A program made the translations under genes and the position numbers. The notes under the pieces are model-generated. The model had not been told where the DNA came from. It did no database searches and saw nothing but the letters and a program-made list of their open reading frames with translations. 36,293 nt of DNA from Hungatella sp. (GTDB lineage: Bacteria; Bacillota; Clostridia; Lachnospirales; Lachnospiraceae), in NCBI GenBank assembly GCA_022795805.1, contig JAAWHK010000018.1, positions 1 to 36,293 on the forward strand, read 5' to 3'. Within the stretch, counting starts at the first letter, position 1; each line of letters starts with the position of its first letter. Below are positions 32,135 to 36,293 of this stretch, one piece after another.

Positions 32135-34831
32135 GTGGCCAACAACACAAAAACCGTTATTCTGGACTATCTGCAGGACCTGACAAGGCGCTTTGACTTT
32201 GGGGAGGCCGGACAGTTTACGGCCCACCATATCGGAGGCCAGCTGCATATCAGCAGAAGCCTGGCCAGTCTCTACCTCAATGAGCTGGTGAAAGAAAATC
32301 AGATCATGAAGGTCAACTCCCGGCCCGTGTACTTCCTTCACAGGAAGGCTATGGAGGAGCTGTATCAGATCGAGTTCCAGGAAGACGATTTCTACGACCT
32401 GGAGGAGATGCGGCGGTATATTCTGAACTACTCCCCGGACAACGGCGACTACTCCGGGCTGGTGGGAGGAGACCGGTCTTTAAACCCCTATATCCGGCAG
32501 ATAAGGGAGAGCTTTGAGTATCCTCCCAGCGGCCTGCCGGTTATCGTCCACGGGGAGAAAGGGGTGGGGAAAAAGCTTTTGTGCTCCACCATCTACGACA
32601 ACTGCGTGAAAAAGGGGATTCTGGAGGAGGGCACCCAGCTTGTGAAACTGGAGTTCTCCCCCCACAACAGCCAGGCTCTGGGACAGAAGCTGTTTGGGAC
32701 CAGGGAAAAGCAGGGGATTATCGACCGGCACAGCCGGCTGGTGCTGATGCTTTGCGGTTCCCAGCATATGAGCGTGGAATTCCAGGAACGGCTGTGCAGC
32801 CTGATGGAGACTGCCAGAGATATATCCGGCGGCGCGGGGAAGCATCAGGAAAAGCAGATCCGGTATTTTATCCTGTGCGACACGGAACCGGAGCAGGCCC
32901 TGGGGGAAAGGCTCATCAAACACATACCGGTGACGGTGCGCATCCCCAACTTTAAGGAGAGGAGCCTGGAGGAAAAAGAGGAGCTGGTCATTCACTTCAT
33001 CCGCAGGGAAGGAGAGCGGCTGGAGGCTTCCATAAAAATCAGCAGCGTGGTGCTGCGGGCCCTGGTAAGCGGCGACTACAGCCAGAACATGGATGATCTG
33101 AAAGGGGTGATCCAGCTGATATGCGCCGGAGCCCTGAAGGCCAGCGTCAATAAGAAGGAGATCGTGATTCACTCCTACAGCCTTCCCGAACACATTTTAG
33201 AGACCATGCCCATTGCCACAGACGAGGACATTGCCTACATCAACACGGCGTCCTACAAGAGAAGCGACCAGTTTGCCTTTATCTCCAACTACCTGGCCAG
33301 AATCTTCAAGCCCTTCCACCAGAAGAAGGATTTTAAGGGGAGCTTTCAGGAGAGCAAGCACAGCTTCGATCTGCTGGTGGAGTATCTGTCCTTCAAACAG
33401 AGGGTGCCCCCTGAGAAGATACAGGGCATGGAAACCTTTCTGGCCAACCTGTTTGAGGTTATTGTGAAGAAAAAGTTCGTGAACCTTCCCAGCGGCTTCT
33501 GCTTCAACCTGGCCAAGGTCATGTACATCGGCAGCCTCTACAGGTCCTCCTTTGACAAATGGATCCAGAAACACAAGACCATGATCGACGGGGCCCTGTC
33601 CTCCATGAGGGCCAACTGTGTCAGGGAGGCTCTGATTGTGGACGAGATGGTCCGCCTGATACGGACCAATCTGGAGGTGGAGGCAGACGAGATTCTCACC
33701 ATGATGATGATTGTCTACCTGTACCACTACAACATCCACGTCCGTCAGTGCCGGATCCTGGGGCTCATCGTGTGCCACGGATACTCCACGGCCACCTCCA
33801 TCGCCGACGCGGTCAACGCCCTCCTTGGGACGTATGTCTTCGACGCCATGGACATGCCCCTGGATACTTCCGCAGACCAGGTGAAGAAATTCATCATCCA
33901 GCGGCTGGAACGGATGCAGCACCAGACCGACGTCATTGTCATGGTTGACACCGGGTCCCTGGAACAGCTGGGAGACTGCCTCAGCGCGGAGGTCAACTGC
34001 AACATGGGCATCATCAACAACGTGTCCACAAGACTGGCTTTGGACGTGGGAAGCCACATTATCCGAAAGCCGGACACCCAGCTCCAGACCATCCTGGAGA
34101 AAGTAAGCGCAAACTCCCGGACCAGCTTCCGGATCATCAGCCGCCGAAAAAACAGCGCCATCCTCTTCACCAGCGAGAGCGGGTTTCACATGGCGTCCCG
34201 CATGCGGGATCTCTTTGAGAGCAGCTTTACGGACCGGCTGCCGGTGGAGCTGGAGGTGTGCGATTTCAACCAGCTGGTATCCTGCGGCCCTGAACTGGAC
34301 TGCTTTAAGAACCGGGATGTGCTCTTTATCACCGGAACCACCAACCCCCATGTCAAAGGCTATGCCTTCGTGGCGCTGGAGGATATCATATCCGGCAACA
34401 ACATCCGCCTGATCATGAACCGGCTATCCAGGTTTCTGGACATGGATCAGTTAAACGAAGCCCTGGATCTTCTGCGGAAAAACTTTACCCTGCAGAATGT
34501 GGTGGGGTATCTGACCATACTGAACCCGAAGATTCTTCTGGACAGTGTAAGCCAGGCCGTGGGCACCCTGCAGGATTACTTAAACCGGCGCTTCGGGGGA
34601 AAGATCCTTATCGGCATCTACATCCACGTGTGCTGCCTGGTGGAGCGCCTTGTGACCAAATCGGCCATCAGCGAGTTTGAGCGGCTGGAGGACTTTGAGC
34701 GGGAGCACGGGGAGTTTATCCAGTATGTGAACCAGTCGTTTCAGGAGTTATCAAAAAGCTACAACGTCACCATCCCGGTCAGCGAGATTGCCTATCTCTA
34801 CGACTTTATTGTGGAGGACGGACAGCTGTGA
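32135..34831 (+). CDS. LevR-like PRD transcriptional regulator with degenerate AAA+ domain
   Basis: A PTS-controlled regulator of 898 residues. GTG at 32135 is the start, with AGGAGGTGA ending four bases before it. Domains: winged helix (about 10-80), AAA+ sigma-54-activator-like domain (about 115-340), PRD1 (about 360-500), EIIA-Man-like domain (540-670) and PRD2 (about 770-890). His548 (VCHGYS) and His831 (YIHVCCLVERL) match LevR sites His585 and His869, phosphorylated by EIIB and HPr. The AAA+ domain looks inactive: Walker A is GEKGVGKK (Lys147 replaces Ser/Thr), the GAFTGA loop is missing after LFGT, and Walker B DE is absent (VLMLCGSQH). Sigma-54 activation is therefore unlikely. It probably controls the following PTS genes. 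Confidence 0.85.
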   Translation: MANNTKTVILDYLQDLTRRFDFGEAGQFTAHHIGGQLHISRSLASLYLNELVKENQIMKVNSRPVYFLHRKAMEELYQIEFQEDDFYDLEEMRRYILNYSPDNGDYSGLVGGDRSLNPYIRQIRESFEYPPSGLPVIVHGEKGVGKKLLCSTIYDNCVKKGILEEGTQLVKLEFSPHNSQALGQKLFGTREKQGIIDRHSRLVLMLCGSQHMSVEFQERLCSLMETARDISGGAGKHQEKQIRYFILCDTEPEQALGERLIKHIPVTVRIPNFKERSLEEKEELVIHFIRREGERLEASIKISSVVLRALVSGDYSQNMDDLKGVIQLICAGALKASVNKKEIVIHSYSLPEHILETMPIATDEDIAYINTASYKRSDQFAFISNYLARIFKPFHQKKDFKGSFQESKHSFDLLVEYLSFKQRVPPEKIQGMETFLANLFEVIVKKKFVNLPSGFCFNLAKVMYIGSLYRSSFDKWIQKHKTMIDGALSSMRANCVREALIVDEMVRLIRTNLEVEADEILTMMMIVYLYHYNIHVRQCRILGLIVCHGYSTATSIADAVNALLGTYVFDAMDMPLDTSADQVKKFIIQRLERMQHQTDVIVMVDTGSLEQLGDCLSAEVNCNMGIINNVSTRLALDVGSHIIRKPDTQLQTILEKVSANSRTSFRIISRRKNSAILFTSESGFHMASRMRDLFESSFTDRLPVELEVCDFNQLVSCGPELDCFKNRDVLFITGTTNPHVKGYAFVALEDIISGNNIRLIMNRLSRFLDMDQLNEALDLLRKNFTLQNVVGYLTILNPKILLDSVSQAVGTLQDYLNRRFGGKILIGIYIHVCCLVERLVTKSAISEFERLEDFEREHGEFIQYVNQSFQELSKSYNVTIPVSEIAYLYDFIVEDGQL

Positions 34832-34867
34832 GCCATGAGATGAAAGAGAGAAAAAAGGAGAGGTAAA

Positions 34868-35293
34868 ATGGGAAAAAAAATCAAAGTGATTATGGCCACC
34901 CACGGGTATCTGGCCGACGGATTTGCCGGGGTTATAAAGATGATCGTGGGGGAAATGGAGAATCTGACGACTCTGTGCTGCTACACAAACCCGGATTTTG
35001 ATCTGGATGAAACCATACAAAACGTCATGGAGCACCACGATTTTGAGGACGCCGACCTGGTAGTGTGCACGGATATTATGGGGGGAAGCGTCAACAACGG
35101 GTTCGTAAAGTGGATGGAAAAATACCCCTTCCATCTGGTGACCAACACAAACCTGGCGTTTCTGATCGATCTCCTTCTCACGGGGGAGAACCTGGATTCG
35201 GACGCTTTGAAAGAAAAGATACAGGACCCGCAGGCAGCAGTCAGTTACGTCAACGACCATATTCCGGCCGGCGACGATCTTGATATTTTGTGA
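34868..35293 (+). CDS. PTS mannose/fructose/sorbose-family EIIA component
   Basis: The cytosolic phosphocarrier that receives phosphate from HPr and passes it to EIIB. 141 residues, the normal size for a separate EIIA-Man domain. His12 in IMATHGYLADG is the phosphorylation site. VCTDIMGGSVNN is also typical. It starts after AAGGAGAGG, 36 bases behind the regulator gene, and is 17 bases ahead of EIIB. The sugar cannot be told from this subunit. Confidence 0.92.
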   Translation: MGKKIKVIMATHGYLADGFAGVIKMIVGEMENLTTLCCYTNPDFDLDETIQNVMEHHDFEDADLVVCTDIMGGSVNNGFVKWMEKYPFHLVTNTNLAFLIDLLLTGENLDSDALKEKIQDPQAAVSYVNDHIPAGDDLDIL

Positions 35294-35310
35294 GAGAGGA
35301 GGTGAAAGAG

Positions 35311-35775
35311 ATGGTAAAAGGAGTGAGAGTTGACCACAGGCTGGTTCACGGGCAGGTAGCCTTTACATGGACCCACTTTTACGCGGCTACGAGAATCATC
35401 GTAATCGACGACAAGGCGGCCGGCGACGAGTTTCAGAAAATGGCTCTGAAGATGGCCAAGCCGGCGGGATGCAAGCTGAACATATTCACGGTGGAGCAGG
35501 CCCTCTCCAAGATGGCAAAGGTGGAGGAGCTGAAGGATTCCATATTCATCGTGTTCGGATGCACCCGGGATGCGGCCAGATTTCTGGAAGGATACCCGAA
35601 ATTTAAGGAGTTAAACTACGGAGGAATCGCCAAAAAAGAGGGCTCAAAAGCCTTCGGCGAGGTGGTGTACCTTAACAGCCAGGAGATAGCGGACACACAG
35701 CGGATCCTGGATCTGGGAATAAGCATCTACATGCAGCAGCTGCCTACTACGAAAAAAGTACTTTTAAAACTATAA
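35311..35775 (+). CDS. PTS mannose/fructose/sorbose-family EIIB component
   Basis: Transfers phosphate from EIIA to the sugar during uptake through EIIC/EIID. 154 residues from ATG at 35311, which has AGGAGGTGA five bases upstream; an in-frame GTG at 35290 is less likely. The active His13 is in the motif DHRLVHGQVAFTW. In LevR systems the EIIB protein also phosphorylates the regulator's EIIA-like domain (His548 here) when sugar is absent, so this protein is a likely negative input to the upstream regulator. Confidence 0.93.
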   Translation: MVKGVRVDHRLVHGQVAFTWTHFYAATRIIVIDDKAAGDEFQKMALKMAKPAGCKLNIFTVEQALSKMAKVEELKDSIFIVFGCTRDAARFLEGYPKFKELNYGGIAKKEGSKAFGEVVYLNSQEIADTQRILDLGISIYMQQLPTTKKVLLKL

Positions 35776-35787
35776 GGAGTCGAAATT

Positions 35788-36293
35788 ATGTTAGTCAAAT
35801 CCATTATCATCGGCTTAATTGCCGTATTTGCAAGGCTGGATTCACGTATTTTAGGCCGCCTTAACTTTGAGAGGCCGCTGATAACCTGTACCCTGGTGGG
35901 ACTGTTTCTGGGAGATGTAAAGACCGGGCTGGCCGTGGGAGCCCAGATGGAGCTGGTAAGCCTGGGATTCATGTCCATCGGCGCCTCCGGCTATGATATG
36001 AACATGGGCTCCATCGCAGGCTGTGCCCTTGTGATCCTGACTGACGCCAACATCGAGACGGCCCTGGCCATCGCCACGCCCATGACGCTTCTCATCACGC
36101 TGATTGAGACGCTGGCCAGCATCCTTCGGATCAACATGGCCCACATGTGTGACAATTACGTGGCAAAAGGCCAGTTTCAAAAGGCCAAGCAGGTTCATGT
36201 CATCTACGGCCCCCTGCTGTATTCGGTGTGCAGCTTTGTACCCGTATTCCTGGCCGTCTACGCCGGTGCGGACGTCATCAACATGATCATCCG
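35788..36293 (+). CDS. PTS mannose/fructose/sorbose-family EIIC component (cut by right edge)
   Basis: The sugar-translocating membrane subunit. ATG at 35788 is preceded by AAGGAG, 12 bases after the EIIB stop, and the frame stays open to the window end (168 full codons). Translation gives family hallmarks: SRILGRLNFERPLI, then LVGLFLGDVKTGLAVGAQMELVSLG and a run of membrane helices. The rest of EIIC and probably an EIID gene lie beyond the window. The protein is not a pseudogene; it is simply truncated by the sequence limit. Confidence 0.93.
   Translation, partial: MLVKSIIIGLIAVFARLDSRILGRLNFERPLITCTLVGLFLGDVKTGLAVGAQMELVSLGFMSIGASGYDMNMGSIAGCALVILTDANIETALAIATPMTLLITLIETLASILRINMAHMCDNYVAKGQFQKAKQVHVIYGPLLYSVCSFVPVFLAVYAGADVINMII

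Noticed and set aside
33197-34351. Long minus-strand open frame (384 codons) inside the PRD regulator gene
   Set aside because: It is antisense to a well-supported gene with clear domains, has no ribosome site or family similarity, and reflects the GC-rich third-position pattern.
1-36293. CRISPR arrays, tRNA or rRNA genes, intact insertion sequences
   Set aside because: Reading through the gaps revealed no regularly spaced repeats, cloverleaf-like segments or transposase with terminal repeats. Gaps are mostly short and explained by promoters or terminators.

Overview
The window looks like chromosome from a GC-rich Clostridia species, most likely Lachnospiraceae of the Enterocloster/Hungatella type. 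This rests on gene content and order (YesL, GH36, a plsX-acpP-rnc-smc-ftsY run, LevR-like PRD regulator with a mannose-family PTS, DUF1848, DUF554), strong AGGAGG ribosome sites and Gram-positive-type -35/-10 promoters. No taxonomic marker such as rRNA is present. Nearly everything is on the + strand; only the DUF554 gene is on the - strand. I saw no tRNA, rRNA, CRISPR array or intact insertion sequence.

Layout. (1) 1-3395: end of a sugar-uptake and alpha-galactoside operon: MalG-type permease (cut by the left edge), YesL and GH36 alpha-galactosidase, closed by a hairpin terminator. (2) 3403-7243: a consensus promoter, a structured leader with a terminator hairpin, then a FecB/FecCD/ATPase metal or oxyanion ABC transporter and an FmdE-family protein. 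The FmdE partner points to molybdate or tungstate rather than iron, and the leader may be a metal-cofactor riboswitch. (3) 7299-15407: a compact five-gene operon: SWIM zinc-finger protein, helical-repeat protein, MoxR-type AAA+ ATPase, DUF5682 protein with a TraB/ChaN-like N-terminus, and a VWA (MIDAS) protein. This is the most interesting uncharacterised system in the window. (4) 15510-17424: an internally deleted remnant of a PD-(D/E)XK transposase-nuclease, a DUF554 membrane protein and DNA-3-methyladenine glycosylase I. (5) 17425-20444: a GH13 enzyme with an odd charged C-terminal tail, and a DUF1848 protein with a radical-SAM-like cysteine cluster. (6) 20459-29804: a housekeeping run, plsX-acpP, terminator, rnc-smc-ftsY, then threonine dehydratase and a CLC-family channel/antiporter, closed by a strong terminator. 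(7) 29954-36293: competing inverted repeats, then HAD phosphatase/mutase, MATE exporter, LevR-like PRD regulator and PTS EIIA-EIIB-EIIC, with EIIC running off the right edge.

How the parts work together. Regions 1, 5 and 7 handle carbohydrates: alpha-galactosides, alpha-glucans and a PTS sugar. Region 2 is probably cofactor-metal acquisition under attenuation control. Region 6 couples phospholipid initiation, RNA processing, chromosome organisation and membrane targeting. In region 3, the MoxR/VWA pair suggests an ATP-driven remodelling machine acting with a DUF5682 putative hydrolase. Its biological target is unknown.
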